A DNA stretch of 64,000 nt from an uncultured Pelagibacteraceae bacterium (GCA_902597215.1 CACJWU010000001.1:62001-126000); one strand, 5' to 3'. Positions 13,142 through 24,309 are shown, counted from the stretch's first letter. The notes: a model not told the origin generated them from the sequence alone. Made by a program: numbers and translations.

Positions 13142-13695
13142 TGACACCAAGGCTTAAAGAATTATATCTAAAAGAAATTCAACCTTCTCTAAAAGATCAG
13201 TTTAAATTTAAAAATTTGTATATGGGTCCCAAAATTGAAAAAATTGTTTTGAATATGGGATTAGGTCTTGATGGCAATGACTCGAAAATTCTTAAATCTT
13301 GTCAGGAAGATTTGGCAAAAATAACTGGTCAAAAACCTGTTACAACAAAATTTAAAAAATCAATTTCAAATTTTAAAACACGAAAAGGCTCAAACGCTGG
13401 TTTAAAAGTTACTTTAAGAAAAGATAAAATGTACGAATTTTTGGATAGACTTGTAAATATTGCGTTACCAAGAATAAAAGATTTTAGAGGTTTATCTGAA
13501 AAAGGTTTTGATAAATTTGGTAATTTTACTTTTGGAATAAAAGAACATATTATTTTTCCAGAAGTAAGTTTTGATAGAGCTGATAAAGTTAGAGGCTTAG
13601 ATATTGTAATAGTTATGTCCTCAAAAAATAAGATGCATAGCTATGCTTTACTTGAAAAACTAAATTTTCCATTTATTAAGAAAGGAGATAATTAA
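13141..13695 (+). CDS. rplE: 50S ribosomal protein L5
   Basis: KIEKIVLNMGLG; TGQKPVTTKFKKSISNFKTRKG; ALPRIKDFRGL. Confidence 0.98.
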   Translation: MTPRLKELYLKEIQPSLKDQFKFKNLYMGPKIEKIVLNMGLGLDGNDSKILKSCQEDLAKITGQKPVTTKFKKSISNFKTRKGSNAGLKVTLRKDKMYEFLDRLVNIALPRIKDFRGLSEKGFDKFGNFTFGIKEHIIFPEVSFDRADKVRGLDIVIVMSSKNKMHSYALLEKLNFPFIKKGDN

Positions 13696-14000
13696 TGGCT
13701 AAACTTAGCTCAATAAACAAAAATAATAAGAGAATTAAACTATCTGACAAATTTTTTAAAAAAAGATTAAAGTTTAAAAAGATTATCATGAATAAAAAAT
13801 TATCTTTAGAGGAAAGATTTAAAGCACAACAAAAATTATCAAGATTGCCAAGAAATTCTGCGAAAATTAGAGTTATGAATAGATGTCAAATAACTGGTCG
13901 ACCGCATGGTGTTTATAGAAAATTAAAGATATCTAGAATTGCTTTAAGACAACTGGGATTACAAGGTAAAATTCCAGGTTTAATTAAATCAAGCTGGTAG
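13695..14000 (+). CDS. rpsN: 30S ribosomal protein S14 (long, zinc-free type)
   Basis: RCQITGRPHGVYRKLKISRIALRQLGLQGKIPGLIKSSW; no CxxC pair. Confidence 0.98.
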   Translation: MAKLSSINKNNKRIKLSDKFFKKRLKFKKIIMNKKLSLEERFKAQQKLSRLPRNSAKIRVMNRCQITGRPHGVYRKLKISRIALRQLGLQGKIPGLIKSSW

Positions 14001-14010
14001 AAAGGATTAT

Positions 14011-14406
14011 ATGAGTTTAAGTGACCCAATTGGAGATATGATTGCAAGAGTTAAAAATGCTCAAGATAGAAATCATAAAAAAGTTGAGCTGCCTTCATCA
14101 AATTTTAAGAAAAAAATTGCAGATATACTTAAAAATGAAGGGTTCATAAAAGATTTTAAAGTAAATTCTGATAGAAATAAATCCATATTATCTTTGGAAC
14201 TCAAATATCATTCTGGAAATCCAGTGATAAGTAATTTTGAAAGAATCTCAAAACCCGGTAGAAGGATTTTTTCAAGTGCAGATGGACTTCCAAAAATTAA
14301 TAATGGTTTAGGTATAGCAATAATATCAACTCCCAAAGGTGTAATGACTGACATCGATGCTAGAAAACACCATCTGGGTGGAGAAGTAATTTGTAAGGTA
14401 TTTTAA
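14011..14406 (+). CDS. rpsH: 30S ribosomal protein S8
   Basis: MSLSDPIGDMIARVKNAQ; ISKPGRRIFS; LGIAIISTPKGVMTD. Confidence 0.98.
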   Translation: MSLSDPIGDMIARVKNAQDRNHKKVELPSSNFKKKIADILKNEGFIKDFKVNSDRNKSILSLELKYHSGNPVISNFERISKPGRRIFSSADGLPKINNGLGIAIISTPKGVMTDIDARKHHLGGEVICKVF

Positions 14407-14945
14407 TGTCAAAGATTGGTAAAATTAATATTTCAATTCCAGAAAAAGTAAAAGTTGCTCTAGCAGGCAATATACTAAATATTGAAGGACCTTCAGGAAA
14501 AAGCTCTATAGATATTGATTTAGATACTTTTATTTTAGATATTAAAGAGGGAAAAGAAATATCAATTAAACCTAAAAAAATAGATTCAAATACTAAAAGA
14601 CTTTGGGGTATGAAAAGAAGTCTTATAAATAACGCTGTTGTTGGGTCAAATAAAGGATATGAAAAAATATTAGAATTAGTTGGTGTTGGCTATAGGGCAG
14701 CAATTAAAGGTAGTCAACTAAATTTGCAGCTTGGATATAGTCATGATGTAGACTTTGAAATACCTCAAGGTATCAAAATTATTGTTGAAAAACAGACCAC
14801 TATAAAAATATCAGGTAATGATAAACAACAAGTTGGAGCAGTTGCTTCAAAGATTAAAACATTCAGAAAAATTGAACCTTATAAAGGCAAGGGTGTTAGA
14901 GAAAAAGGTCAATATGTTCTTAAAAAAGAAGGAAAGAAAAAATAA
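14406..14945 (+). CDS. rplF: 50S ribosomal protein L6
   Basis: [33 protein letters not shown]. Confidence 0.98.
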   Translation: MSKIGKINISIPEKVKVALAGNILNIEGPSGKSSIDIDLDTFILDIKEGKEISIKPKKIDSNTKRLWGMKRSLINNAVVGSNKGYEKILELVGVGYRAAIKGSQLNLQLGYSHDVDFEIPQGIKIIVEKQTTIKISGNDKQQVGAVASKIKTFRKIEPYKGKGVREKGQYVLKKEGKKK

Positions 14946-15301
14946 TGAAACTATCAACTAGTAAAAGAAAAAGTTTTAGAGTGAGAAATAAATTAAAAAA
15001 AGTTGCCTCACAAGGTAGATTTAGATTAAGTATTGATAGATCGTCTAAAAATATCTCAGCACAAATTATTGATGATTCAAACAGTAAAACATTAATATCT
15101 GCTTCTTCAATCGAAAAAGGCTTAAAAAAGGACACTAATGTTAATAAAACTGAATTATCTAAAATTGTTGCTGAAAAATTGGCAAAGAAAGCTCAAGAAA
15201 AAAAAATTACAAAAGTTTATTTTGACAGAGGAATTTATAAATATCATGGAAGAATAAAAATTTTTGCTGAAACATTGAGAAAAAATGGAATGGAATTTTA
15301 A
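14945..15301 (+). CDS. rplR: 50S ribosomal protein L18
   Basis: [20 protein letters not shown]...[25 protein letters not shown]. Confidence 0.96.
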   Translation: MKLSTSKRKSFRVRNKLKKVASQGRFRLSIDRSSKNISAQIIDDSNSKTLISASSIEKGLKKDTNVNKTELSKIVAEKLAKKAQEKKITKVYFDRGIYKYHGRIKIFAETLRKNGMEF

Positions 15302-15302
15302 A

Positions 15303-15818
15303 ATGGAAAGCATTAAAGATAAAAAAACTGACGATATTTTAGAGAAATTAGTTCATATTAACAGAATAACTAAAGTTGTTAAAGGTGGAAGAAGATTTGG
15401 TTTCTCTGCTCTAGTAGTTGTTGGAAATCAATCTGGAAAAATTGGTATTGCTCATGCAAAAGCTAAGCAAGTACCAGATGCAATTAAAAAGGCTAATGAA
15501 ATGGCAAGAAGAAAATTAGTTCAAATTCCTCTAAGAGAAGGAAGAACAATACATCACGACGTAAAAGCTAAAGATGGTTCAGGAAGAATAGTATTAAGGG
15601 CTGCCTCTAAAGGAACTGGAATTATAGCTGGAGGACCTGTTAGAGCAGTTTGTGAAGTTTTAGGCGTTAAAGATATTGTTGCAAAATCTATGGGCACATC
15701 TAATGCCCATAATGTAATTAGAGCAACTATGAAAGCATTGTTAAAACAAAGTTCACCAAAACAAATTTCAAATATTAGAAATAAAAAGATATCAGAAATT
15801 ATAGAAAAAAGAGGATAA
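15303..15818 (+). CDS. rpsE: 30S ribosomal protein S5 (start trimmed from track 15285)
   Basis: KVVKGGRRFGFSALVVVGNQSGKIGIAHAKAKQVPDAIKKA. Confidence 0.97.
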   Translation: MESIKDKKTDDILEKLVHINRITKVVKGGRRFGFSALVVVGNQSGKIGIAHAKAKQVPDAIKKANEMARRKLVQIPLREGRTIHHDVKAKDGSGRIVLRAASKGTGIIAGGPVRAVCEVLGVKDIVAKSMGTSNAHNVIRATMKALLKQSSPKQISNIRNKKISEIIEKRG

Positions 15819-16270
15819 TGATTAAACTAAATAATAGAGTTAGAATTAATAAATCAAAAATGAGAGTTGGAAGAGGTATAGGTTCTGGTAAAGGAAAAAC
15901 ATCAGGAAGAGGTGTAAAAGGTCAAAAATCAAGATCCGGTGTTGCTATTAAAAGTTTTGAAGGTGGTCAAATGCCGTTGTACAGGAGACTTCCTAAAAGA
16001 GGTTTTAATCCAATTATAAAAAAAAATATTGCGATTCTTAATTTAAATAAAATTCAATCATACATAAATAAAAAAAGCATAAAAACTGGTGATTTATTAA
16101 ACTCAGAATTATTAAAAAAACTTAAATTGATAAATAAAGACACTTTTAAATTAAAAATTTTGGGATCTGGAGAAATTAAGGATAAGATTAATATTGAAGC
16201 TGATTTAGCTTCAAAATCAGCAGTAGAAAAATTAGAAAAAGTTGGTGGGTCAATTCAAATTAAAAAATAA
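15818..16270 (+). CDS. rplO: 50S ribosomal protein L15
   Basis: RVGRGIGSGKGKTSGRGVKGQKSRSG; FEGGQMPLYRRLPKRGF. Confidence 0.97.
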   Translation: MIKLNNRVRINKSKMRVGRGIGSGKGKTSGRGVKGQKSRSGVAIKSFEGGQMPLYRRLPKRGFNPIIKKNIAILNLNKIQSYINKKSIKTGDLLNSELLKKLKLINKDTFKLKILGSGEIKDKINIEADLASKSAVEKLEKVGGSIQIKK

Positions 16271-16278
16271 TATTTCTA

Positions 16279-17559
16279 ATGAGCACTTCTTCATCAAGTA
16301 ATGATTTAAGAAATAGGATCATTTTCACAATTGCTATTTTGACAGTTTATCGTTTTGGTACATTTGTTCCTTTACCAGGTATTGATCCTGAACAATTAAA
16401 AATTATGATGGAAGGAAACCAAAAAGGATTACTCGGAATGTTTAATGTGTTTGCTGGTGGTGCAATTAGTAGAATGGCAATTTTTGCTTTAGGAATTATG
16501 CCCTATATATCTTCTTCTATTATTGTACAGTTATTAACAGGAGTATCAGATTATTTTAAAAATCTAAAAGCACAAGGAGAAATTGGTAGATCAAAAATTA
16601 CTCAAATTACAAGATATGGAACAGTTTTACTTGCAACAGTTCAAGGTTACGGATTGGCTGTGGGTTTAGAATCCTCTGCAAATTTAGTAATTAATCCAGG
16701 AATTTTTTTTAAGATTTCGACAGTAACTACAATTGTTGCAGGAACAATTTTCTTAATGTGGTTAGGAGAACAAATAACTCAAAGAGGTATAGGAAATGGT
16801 ATATCATTAATTATTTTTGCTGGAATAGTAGCCGAAATACCTCGAGCGTTAGTAACTACTTTTGAACTTGGAAGAACAGGTGCTGTTTCAACATTAATGA
16901 TTTTAGCTATTTTTATATTATTAATATTAACAATTCTTTTTATTGTTTTTATGGAAAGAGCTTTGAGAAAAATATTAATTAATTATCCAAAAAGACAAAT
17001 GGGAAATAAGATGTATGGTGGTGAATCATCACATTTGCCACTAAAAATAAATCAAGCTGGTGTTATTCCTGCAATTTTTGCCTCTGCATTACTTCTTTTA
17101 CCAGTTACTTTTTCTAATTTTAATGTTTCAGAAAATGAAACTTTTTTAAATCTAAGTTCATATTTTACTCAAGGACAACCATTATATATGTTGCTTTATG
17201 CATCAGGAATAATTTTTTTTACTTTTTTCTATACTTCAATTACCTTCAATCCCACTGAAACAGCTGATAATTTAAGAAAATATGGTGGCTTTGTTCCTGG
17301 AATTCGTCCAGGCGAAAGTACTGCCTTGTATATTGAAAATATTTTAACAAAATTAACAACAATAGGTGCTTTATATTTAACTTTAGTTTGCTTGATGCCA
17401 GAGTTTTTAATTGCTAATTATCCAATTCCTTTTTATTTAGGTGGAACATCTATTTTGATTGTTGTTGTAGTTGCTATTGATACTGTAACACAAATACAAA
17501 CTAGGTTAATGAGTTCTCAATATGAACAATTAATTAAAAAAACAAAATTTGGAAGATAG
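16279..17559 (+). CDS. secY: Preprotein translocase subunit SecY
   Basis: PLPGID, GIMPYISSSIIVQLL, RGIGNGISLIIFAGIV, NPTETADNLRKYGGFVPGIRPG. Confidence 0.98.
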   Translation: MSTSSSSNDLRNRIIFTIAILTVYRFGTFVPLPGIDPEQLKIMMEGNQKGLLGMFNVFAGGAISRMAIFALGIMPYISSSIIVQLLTGVSDYFKNLKAQGEIGRSKITQITRYGTVLLATVQGYGLAVGLESSANLVINPGIFFKISTVTTIVAGTIFLMWLGEQITQRGIGNGISLIIFAGIVAEIPRALVTTFELGRTGAVSTLMILAIFILLILTILFIVFMERALRKILINYPKRQMGNKMYGGESSHLPLKINQAGVIPAIFASALLLLPVTFSNFNVSENETFLNLSSYFTQGQPLYMLLYASGIIFFTFFYTSITFNPTETADNLRKYGGFVPGIRPGESTALYIENILTKLTTIGALYLTLVCLMPEFLIANYPIPFYLGGTSILIVVVVAIDTVTQIQTRLMSSQYEQLIKKTKFGR

Positions 17560-17562
17560 TAA

Positions 17563-18126
17563 GTGAATATTATCTTATTTGGTCCTCCTGGAGCTGGTAA
17601 AGGAACTCAAGCGAAATACTTAATAAATAAAATAAATGGTTTTCAAATTTCTACGGGTGATATGTTAAGAGATGAAATAAGTAAAAATTCAGATATTGGC
17701 AAAAAGATTATTATCGATATGAACGATGGGAAATTTGTCAGTGATGAAATTGTAAATGAGTTAATAAAGAATGTTATTTTTGATCCTAAAAAAAAGAATA
17801 GATTAATATTTGATGGATATCCAAGATCACTAAATCAAGCAAAAAACTTAAGTGATTTATTGGATAGTTCTGATCAAAAAATTGATCTTATTTTTTTTCT
17901 TAATGTTGATAAAAATACAATAGTGAAAAGAATTGAAAAAAGAAAAGTTATTGAAAATAGATCTGACGATCATTTAAATACAATATTAAGAAGATACGAC
18001 ACTTATATGAAAACAACCAAACCAGTATTGGATTTCTATTCTAAAAATGCAAATTTTCATGAAATTGATGGGACTCTTGAAATCGATCAAATAACAAGGA
18101 AAATTGAGGCTTTTCTTGAAGTTTAA
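17563..18126 (+). CDS. adk: Adenylate kinase (GTG start)
   Basis: NIILFGPPGAGKGTQAKYL; FDGYPRSLNQA; NRSDDHLNTILRRYD. Confidence 0.97.
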   Translation: MNIILFGPPGAGKGTQAKYLINKINGFQISTGDMLRDEISKNSDIGKKIIIDMNDGKFVSDEIVNELIKNVIFDPKKKNRLIFDGYPRSLNQAKNLSDLLDSSDQKIDLIFFLNVDKNTIVKRIEKRKVIENRSDDHLNTILRRYDTYMKTTKPVLDFYSKNANFHEIDGTLEIDQITRKIEAFLEV

Positions 18127-18130
18127 GACG

Positions 18131-18158
18131 TTGACTTTGAAAGATCTTCTTATATAAA
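18131..18158 (+). promoter_or_regulatory. Candidate sigma70 promoter for the rpsM-rpsK-rpoA-rplQ unit (TTGACT, 16 nt, TATAAA)
   Basis: TTGACT at 18131-18136 and TATAAA at 18153-18158, 25 bp before the rpsM ATG, in one of the few intergenic gaps of this block. Confidence 0.6.
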
Positions 18159-18182
18159 AGGCTAAAAATTTATCACAAATTT

Positions 18183-18566
18183 ATGGCTCGTATAGCAGGT
18201 ATTAATATCCCACAAAACAAACTAGTCCATGTTGGATTGACATATATTTATGGTATCGGAGATAAATTTTCAAAACAAATATGCTCAGCACTTGATTTTC
18301 CTAAAAAAAAAAGAGTTAGTGAATTAACTGATGATGAAATACTTAAAATAAGAGAATATATTGATCAAAATTTTAAAGTAGAGGGAGATTTAAGAAGAGA
18401 ATATTCGTTAAGTATTAAAAGATTAATAGATCTTGCTTGTTATAGAGGCTCAAGACATAGAAAAAAATTACCTGTTAGAGGCCAAAGAACAAGATGCAAT
18501 GCTAGAACCAGAAAAGGTAAGGCGATAGCAATTGCAGGAAAAAAACTAACACCACTTAAAAAATAA
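18183..18566 (+). CDS. rpsM: 30S ribosomal protein S13
   Basis: [37 protein letters not shown]. Confidence 0.98.
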   Translation: MARIAGINIPQNKLVHVGLTYIYGIGDKFSKQICSALDFPKKKRVSELTDDEILKIREYIDQNFKVEGDLRREYSLSIKRLIDLACYRGSRHRKKLPVRGQRTRCNARTRKGKAIAIAGKKLTPLKK

Positions 18567-18568
18567 TC

Positions 18569-19018
18569 ATGGCCAAAACTGATAAGGTAGATAAAAAAGA
18601 TCAAGCTACAGATAAAGTAGCAAAAAAAAATATAAAAAGTTCTTACTCAAAAAAGAAAAAAATTAAAAAGAATATCTTAAATGGTATTGCTTATGTTCAA
18701 TCTACATTTAATAACACTATAATATCAATAGCAGATACTAATGGAAATGTAATCTCATGGGCATCAGCAGGACAAAAAGGCTTTAAGGGCTCAAGAAAAT
18801 CAACTCCCTATGCTGCACAAATTGCAGCAGATGCTGCTGCTTCTAAGGCTTTAGAATATGGAATGAAATCTCTTTCTGTAGAAGTAAAAGGACCAGGATC
18901 TGGTAGAGAAACAGCTTTAAGAGCATTACAAGCAAGAGGATTTAAAATTTTATCTATTAAAGATACAACACCAATGCCACATAATGGAACTAGACCACCA
19001 AAAAAAAGGAGAGTTTAA
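18569..19018 (+). CDS. rpsK: 30S ribosomal protein S11
   Basis: [46 protein letters not shown]. Confidence 0.98.
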   Translation: MAKTDKVDKKDQATDKVAKKNIKSSYSKKKKIKKNILNGIAYVQSTFNNTIISIADTNGNVISWASAGQKGFKGSRKSTPYAAQIAADAAASKALEYGMKSLSVEVKGPGSGRETALRALQARGFKILSIKDTTPMPHNGTRPPKKRRV

Positions 19019-20046
19019 TGGAAGCTGAAAATGTAAATATAAAAAATTGGAAATCATTAATTAAACCAACAAAATTAGATGTCAAGATTAGTGATGATTT
19101 AACTTATGCAAAAATTATAGCTGAACCTTTAGAAAAAGGGTACGGATTAACACTTGGTAACTCTTTGAGAAGAATTTTACTATCATCTATTAGAGGTGCT
19201 GCGGTAACATCTATACAAATTGATGGAGTTTTACATGAATTTACATCAATTAAAGGTGTCAGAGAAGATGTAACTGACATTGTTTTGAATGTGAAATCTT
19301 TAGCTTTAAAATGTGCTGCAGAAGGAACAAAAAAATTAGTTCTCGATGCAAAAGGACCGGGTGAAATTAAAGCTTCAGACATCACTCATGTTGCCGATGT
19401 TGAAATATTGAATCCAGAATTAGTAATTTGTAATTTGGATGAAAATACAAATTTTCATATGGAAATGAATGTTAATACTGGAAAAGGTTATGTGCCAGCA
19501 GATCTTAATAAACCTGAGGAACCACCACTTGGGTTAATTGCAATTGACTCACTTTATAGTCCAGTGAAGAAAGTTTCTTATTCTGTCAGTACTGCTAGAG
19601 AGGGTAAAGCTTTAGATTATGATAAACTTACAATGGAAGTTGAAACCAATGGCTCAATATCAGCTGAAGATGCTGTTGCATATTCTGCAAGAATTTTTCA
19701 GGATCAATTAAAAATGTTTATTAATTTTGATGAACCAGTTGAGGCCCCAGTTAAAGAAGTTTCAACGGAACCAGAATTTAATAAAAACTTATTAAGAAAA
19801 GTTGATGAGTTAGAACTTTCTGTAAGGTCAATGAACTGTCTTAAAAATGATAACATTATATACATAGGTGATCTTGTACAAAAATCAGAAGGTGAAATGT
19901 TGAGAACACCAAACTTTGGAAGAAAATCTTTAAATGAAATCAAGGAAGTTTTAACTGGAATGTCATTATATTTAGGAATGGAAATCCCTAATTGGCCACC
20001 AGATAATATTGCTGAGATGTCTAAAAAAATGGAGGAAGCCATATAA
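19018..20046 (+). CDS. rpoA: DNA-directed RNA polymerase subunit alpha
   Basis: [39 protein letters not shown]-terminal domain helix-hairpin-helix. Confidence 0.99.
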   Translation: MEAENVNIKNWKSLIKPTKLDVKISDDLTYAKIIAEPLEKGYGLTLGNSLRRILLSSIRGAAVTSIQIDGVLHEFTSIKGVREDVTDIVLNVKSLALKCAAEGTKKLVLDAKGPGEIKASDITHVADVEILNPELVICNLDENTNFHMEMNVNTGKGYVPADLNKPEEPPLGLIAIDSLYSPVKKVSYSVSTAREGKALDYDKLTMEVETNGSISAEDAVAYSARIFQDQLKMFINFDEPVEAPVKEVSTEPEFNKNLLRKVDELELSVRSMNCLKNDNIIYIGDLVQKSEGEMLRTPNFGRKSLNEIKEVLTGMSLYLGMEIPNWPPDNIAEMSKKMEEAI

Positions 20047-20489
20047 TGAGACATGGATTAGCTCAAAAAAAACTAAATAGAACATCTGAACATAGAAAAG
20101 CATTATTGAAAAATATGTTAAATTCTCTAATAAAGTATGAGCAAATTAAAACTACTTTACCAAAAGCCAAATTTTTAAAACCTCAAGCAGACAAAATAAT
20201 TACTTTAGGAAAAAAAGATACTTTACATACAACTAAAATTTTAGTTTCAAAATTACAAGATATTAAATCAGCAACAAAAGTAAAAAAAACATTATCTAAA
20301 AGATATGAAAAAAGGAAAGGTGGCTATACAAGGATAGTCAAAGCAGGCTTTAGGTATGGTGACAATGCACCAATGGCAATAATTGAATTTGTGGATAGAG
20401 ATTTAGAAGCAAAAAGAGTTGATAAAAAGAAAAAAGATCCAGTTAAAGACGAAAATAAAAAAGACGAAAAAAAAGCAGCTACAGCTTAA
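20046..20489 (+). CDS. rplQ: 50S ribosomal protein L17
   Basis: [42 protein letters not shown]. Confidence 0.98.
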   Translation: MRHGLAQKKLNRTSEHRKALLKNMLNSLIKYEQIKTTLPKAKFLKPQADKIITLGKKDTLHTTKILVSKLQDIKSATKVKKTLSKRYEKRKGGYTRIVKAGFRYGDNAPMAIIEFVDRDLEAKRVDKKKKDPVKDENKKDEKKAATA

Positions 20490-20508
20490 TATTGTAACTT
20501 AATTATTA

Positions 20509-21426
20509 ATGATGAAAAGTTATATCGTCGACTTAACTTATAATGACGTACGTTTAGATAGATGGTTAAGAAATAAAATTGGAAATATTCCTCAAAGTTT
20601 AATCGAAAAGTTTTTAAGATCTGGAAAAATTAAAGTTAATAAAAGAAAAGTAAAAAGTTCATTTAAAGTTAATAAAAATGATAAAATTGATATTTTTAAT
20701 TTAAATTTTAAAGAAAATATTATTCAAAAAAAAAAAAAGTTTAATCCATCAAGCGAAATAATAAAATCAAATGAGAATTTAGTTATTGATAACAACGAAA
20801 ATTTTATAGTTTTAAATAAAAAGTCAGGTATTTCAGTTCAAGGTGGCACGAAGTCAAAAAAAAATTTAATTGATATATTTGCTAAAAGTAAAATTTTTCA
20901 AGGTACCAAACCTTTTTCTGTTCATAGATTAGATAAAGATACCTCTGGAGTTTTTATATTAGCAAAAAATAGAGAAACAGCCCAACTATTAACATCTTTA
21001 TTTAGATTGAGAAAGGTTCATAAAACATATCTAGCTATATGTATTGGCGAATTAGAAAAAAAATCTGGAGAATGGATAGATGAGTTAATAAGATATGATA
21101 ATGGTAAAAAAATTATTGAAAAAGCAAAAACAATTTATAGGGTAATTGATCAAAATTCCAATTCAAGTTTAGTTGAAATGAAACCAATTACAGGTAGAAA
21201 ACATCAATTGCGAAAACAATTGTTCAAAATTGGACATTCTATTTATGGAGACAAAAAATATAGATCATCAATGTCAACAAAAGGTATAAATAAAGAACTT
21301 ATGCTCCACTCTTTTCAAATAAGATTCATGATTAGTAACAAAAAATATACTTACAGAGCATTATTACCTAATTATTTCAAAAATTTATTGAAGGTGAAAA
21401 GACTTAGCCTTTCAGGTATGAAATAA
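20509..21426 (+). CDS. rluC: RluA-family 23S rRNA pseudouridine synthase (RluC-like, S4 domain; start may be the next ATG at 20512)
   Basis: S4 domain at N-terminus; [26 protein letters not shown]. Confidence 0.88.
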   Translation: MMKSYIVDLTYNDVRLDRWLRNKIGNIPQSLIEKFLRSGKIKVNKRKVKSSFKVNKNDKIDIFNLNFKENIIQKKKKFNPSSEIIKSNENLVIDNNENFIVLNKKSGISVQGGTKSKKNLIDIFAKSKIFQGTKPFSVHRLDKDTSGVFILAKNRETAQLLTSLFRLRKVHKTYLAICIGELEKKSGEWIDELIRYDNGKKIIEKAKTIYRVIDQNSNSSLVEMKPITGRKHQLRKQLFKIGHSIYGDKKYRSSMSTKGINKELMLHSFQIRFMISNKKYTYRALLPNYFKNLLKVKRLSLSGMK

Positions 21427-22024
21427 AATTTTTCACTAATATGTCTTCTATACCTTTGTAATTTTGATCTTTTATATCTTTTAAATTCGTAATACCTTTA
21501 TCCTTAATACCACATGGTATAATCGCATTATATTTTTTTAAATCATTATTGATATTAATTGAAAATCCATGGTAGGCAATCCACTTACTAATTCTTACAC
21601 CAATTGCAGCAATTTTTTTTATATTTAAATCATCTTTATACCAAATACCAATATTATCTTTATCCGGAAATGAATTAATTTGATAGTGTTTAAGGGTTTT
21701 TATAATTGTTTTTTCAATAATAGATATAAATCTTCTAATATCCTTTTTATCTTTTTTTAAATCTATTACAAAATAACAAATTAATTGTCCTGGGCCGTGA
21801 TAGGTAATTTTTCCACCCCTGTTTGTTTTAAAGATTTTAATTGATTTATCAATAATTTCATTTTCCTTGTAAGTTTTTCCCGCTGTATACACTTCTTCAT
21901 GTTCTAAAGTCCAAATTAAATTATTCGATTTATTTTGGTCAATTTCTTGTAAACGTTGCTCCATTAGTTTTAAAGCTTCCTCATATTTTACTGGTTTTTG
22001 TGACTTTTTAATTTCTATGTTCAT
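21404..22024 (-). CDS. lipB: Lipoyl(octanoyl) transferase
   Basis: [47 protein letters not shown]. Confidence 0.96.
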   Translation of the reverse strand: MNIEIKKSQKPVKYEEALKLMEQRLQEIDQNKSNNLIWTLEHEEVYTAGKTYKENEIIDKSIKIFKTNRGGKITYHGPGQLICYFVIDLKKDKKDIRRFISIIEKTIIKTLKHYQINSFPDKDNIGIWYKDDLNIKKIAAIGVRISKWIAYHGFSININNDLKKYNAIIPCGIKDKGITNLKDIKDQNYKGIEDILVKNFISYLKG

Positions 22025-22084
22025 TTATAAATTGTATTCTTTTTATTATGTATTAAAAGATCCGACAGAATAATAGGTAAATTT

Positions 22085-23458
22085 ATGGCTTTAATTAAAA
22101 AAATCAAAGATAAAAAGGTCAATTTTGAATTTAATAAAGAGTATATAAAAGTTGTTACAGATAAAATCTCCAATAATGATGCTCAATTTATTACAAATTC
22201 TTTTAAAGAAATGCATCCTGCGGATGCTGCAGACATTATTGAGCATTTAAGTGAAAATGATAGAGAAAATCTTATCAAATTAAATAATTTTAAAATTGAT
22301 CCTGAGGTATTTGTTGAACTTAATGAGTCTGTTCAAACTGAAATTATTAAATATTTGTCCTCTGATGCAATTGTAAGAATATTAAAAAATCTTGAATCTG
22401 ATGATGCAATAGCAATTTTAGAAAACGTAGATGAAAAAGATAAAAATTCAATTTTAAGTTTATTGCCTCCGAAAGATCGTTTTGCTCTTCTAGAAGGTTT
22501 AAGTTACCCAGAGGAAAGTGCAGCTAGAATTATGCAGAGAGAATTTACTGCCATTCCAAGTAATTGGTCAGTAGGACAAACAATTGATTATTTAAGAGAA
22601 AATAAAGATCTACCCGAACAATTTTTAGAAATTTATATTGTTGATGAAAATTTTAAACCAATCGGGGCAGTTCCCTCTTCAAAAGTTTTAAGAACATCTA
22701 GAGAAACTGAAATGTCATCAATAATGGATGACTCAATTTTTTTAATTCCTGTCGATATGGATAGAGAACAAGTTGGAAACTCATTTGAAAATTATAATTT
22801 AAATTCAGCCTGCGTGGTTGATAAAAATAATAAATTAGTTGGTATGATTACATCTGATGATGTATTAACTGTTTTGAAAGAGGAAGCTGAGGAAGATGCC
22901 TTAAGATTAGCTGGAGTAGGTGATGAGGAAATTACAGATGGTGTAATCACAAAAACCAAAAGAAGATTTAATTGGCTTTTATTGAATTTATTCACAGCTT
23001 TTCTCGCAACATATTGTATAAGTTTATTTGGTGCAACCATTGAACAAATGGTAGTTTTAGCTTTCTTGATGCCAATTGTTGCATCTATGGGTGGCAACGC
23101 AGGGATGCAAACTTTAGCAGTAACAATTAGAACCCTTGCTACAAACGATTTAACAAAAAATAATTTCAATCAAAATATATTAAAAGAATTCAATATTGGT
23201 ATTTTAAATGGGATTATCTTCGCTATCATAAGTTCTTTGATAGTTCAGTTGTGGTTTCAAGATTACCAACTTTCATTAATAATTTCAATTTCAATGATAT
23301 TAACAATGGTTGTTGCGGGATTATTTGGCATTGTTGTACCAGTTACATTAAAGAAAATGAATATTGATCCAGCAATTGCATCAAGTGTTTTCGTTACTAC
23401 CATTACAGATGTAATCGGTTTTGTTTCTTTTTTGGGTGTTGGTGCTTATTTTTTATAA
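22085..23458 (+). CDS. mgtE: Magnesium transporter MgtE (N domain, CBS pair, TM domain)
   Basis: MHPADAADIIEHL; PEESAARIMQREF; MPIVASMGGNAGMQTLAVTIR. Confidence 0.96.
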   Translation: MALIKKIKDKKVNFEFNKEYIKVVTDKISNNDAQFITNSFKEMHPADAADIIEHLSENDRENLIKLNNFKIDPEVFVELNESVQTEIIKYLSSDAIVRILKNLESDDAIAILENVDEKDKNSILSLLPPKDRFALLEGLSYPEESAARIMQREFTAIPSNWSVGQTIDYLRENKDLPEQFLEIYIVDENFKPIGAVPSSKVLRTSRETEMSSIMDDSIFLIPVDMDREQVGNSFENYNLNSACVVDKNNKLVGMITSDDVLTVLKEEAEEDALRLAGVGDEEITDGVITKTKRRFNWLLLNLFTAFLATYCISLFGATIEQMVVLAFLMPIVASMGGNAGMQTLAVTIRTLATNDLTKNNFNQNILKEFNIGILNGIIFAIISSLIVQLWFQDYQLSLIISISMILTMVVAGLFGIVVPVTLKKMNIDPAIASSVFVTTITDVIGFVSFLGVGAYFL

Positions 23459-23462
23459 AGTC

Positions 23463-24275
23463 TCAAAAATTATCTATAAATCTAATGTTATTAAAATGAT
23501 AAGCAACAAATATTCTGGAGTTTTTAATATTTTTGGAAATTTTTAAATTTTTGATATTTCTAATTTCAAAATATTCAATATTGATATTGTATTTTCTTTT
23601 TAATTCAAAAATTTTTGTATTAATTATTTTTTTTGTTATTTTTCTTTTTAAAAGTCTTTTTTTAAATGAAATTAGGTTTTTTGCTATGCGTCCACAATTA
23701 ATTAAACCATTTTTATTTAAAAGCAAATTTCTTGAAGATAAAGCTAAGCTATTTGTATCTCTTATTGTTTTGCAAGGTATTATTTTTGACGTGAAATTTT
23801 TTTCAATAAATCTTTTAACTAAAAGTAATTGTTGAAAATCTTTTTCTCCCATAAAAATTTTTGAGGGTTTTATTTTTTCAGTTAAACGAACCATCACATC
23901 AATAACTCCTTCAAAATGGCCTTTTCTGTGTTTAGCACAAAGTATTTTATCTTTTTTAGGCATATGAAATTTAATTTTACTTTTTGAGTTGTAAATTTGT
24001 TTTTTTTTTGGAATATAAACAAAATTTACATTTAATTTTTTTAATATTTTTAAATCTTTTTTCAAATTTCTTGGATATCTTTTATAGTCCCTTAGATTAT
24101 TGAATTGAGTTGGATTTACAAATATACTGACAATAGTCTTGTGACAAATTTTTATAGATTTTTTAATTAAAGATATATGTCCCTTATGAAGACTTCCCAT
24201 TGTGGGTATAAATCCAAGATTAGATAGGCCTGATAATGCCTCATTTAAATCATTATTTTTAATTAAAATTTTCAT
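23463..24275 (-). CDS. panC: Pantothenate synthetase (start trimmed from track 24305 to the internal Met)
   Basis: LGFIPTMGSLHKGHISLIKKS; VNPTQFN; MGEKDFQQL; ALSSRN. Confidence 0.93.
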   Translation of the reverse strand: MKILIKNNDLNEALSGLSNLGFIPTMGSLHKGHISLIKKSIKICHKTIVSIFVNPTQFNNLRDYKRYPRNLKKDLKILKKLNVNFVYIPKKKQIYNSKSKIKFHMPKKDKILCAKHRKGHFEGVIDVMVRLTEKIKPSKIFMGEKDFQQLLLVKRFIEKNFTSKIIPCKTIRDTNSLALSSRNLLLNKNGLINCGRIAKNLISFKKRLLKRKITKKIINTKIFELKRKYNINIEYFEIRNIKNLKISKNIKNSRIFVAYHFNNIRFIDNF

Positions 24276-24309
24276 TTGTATAAAATATTTTAATAAGTAA
24301 AACATTTAA

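Noticed and set aside
19704-20054. 116-aa minus-strand ORF opposite rpoA
   Set aside because: Antisense to the conserved rpoA C-terminal domain; no domain or start-site support.
22025-22084. Possible Mg-sensing (M-box type) leader before mgtE
   Set aside because: The 60-bp divergent gap is far too short for an M-box aptamer.
22792-23169. 125-aa minus-strand ORF opposite mgtE
   Set aside because: Antisense to an assigned transporter; no family signal.
23533-23835. 100-aa plus-strand Phe/Leu-rich ORF opposite panC
   Set aside because: Could mimic a membrane protein, but it is the complement of Lys-rich PanC codons (AAA/AAG giving TTT/CTT).
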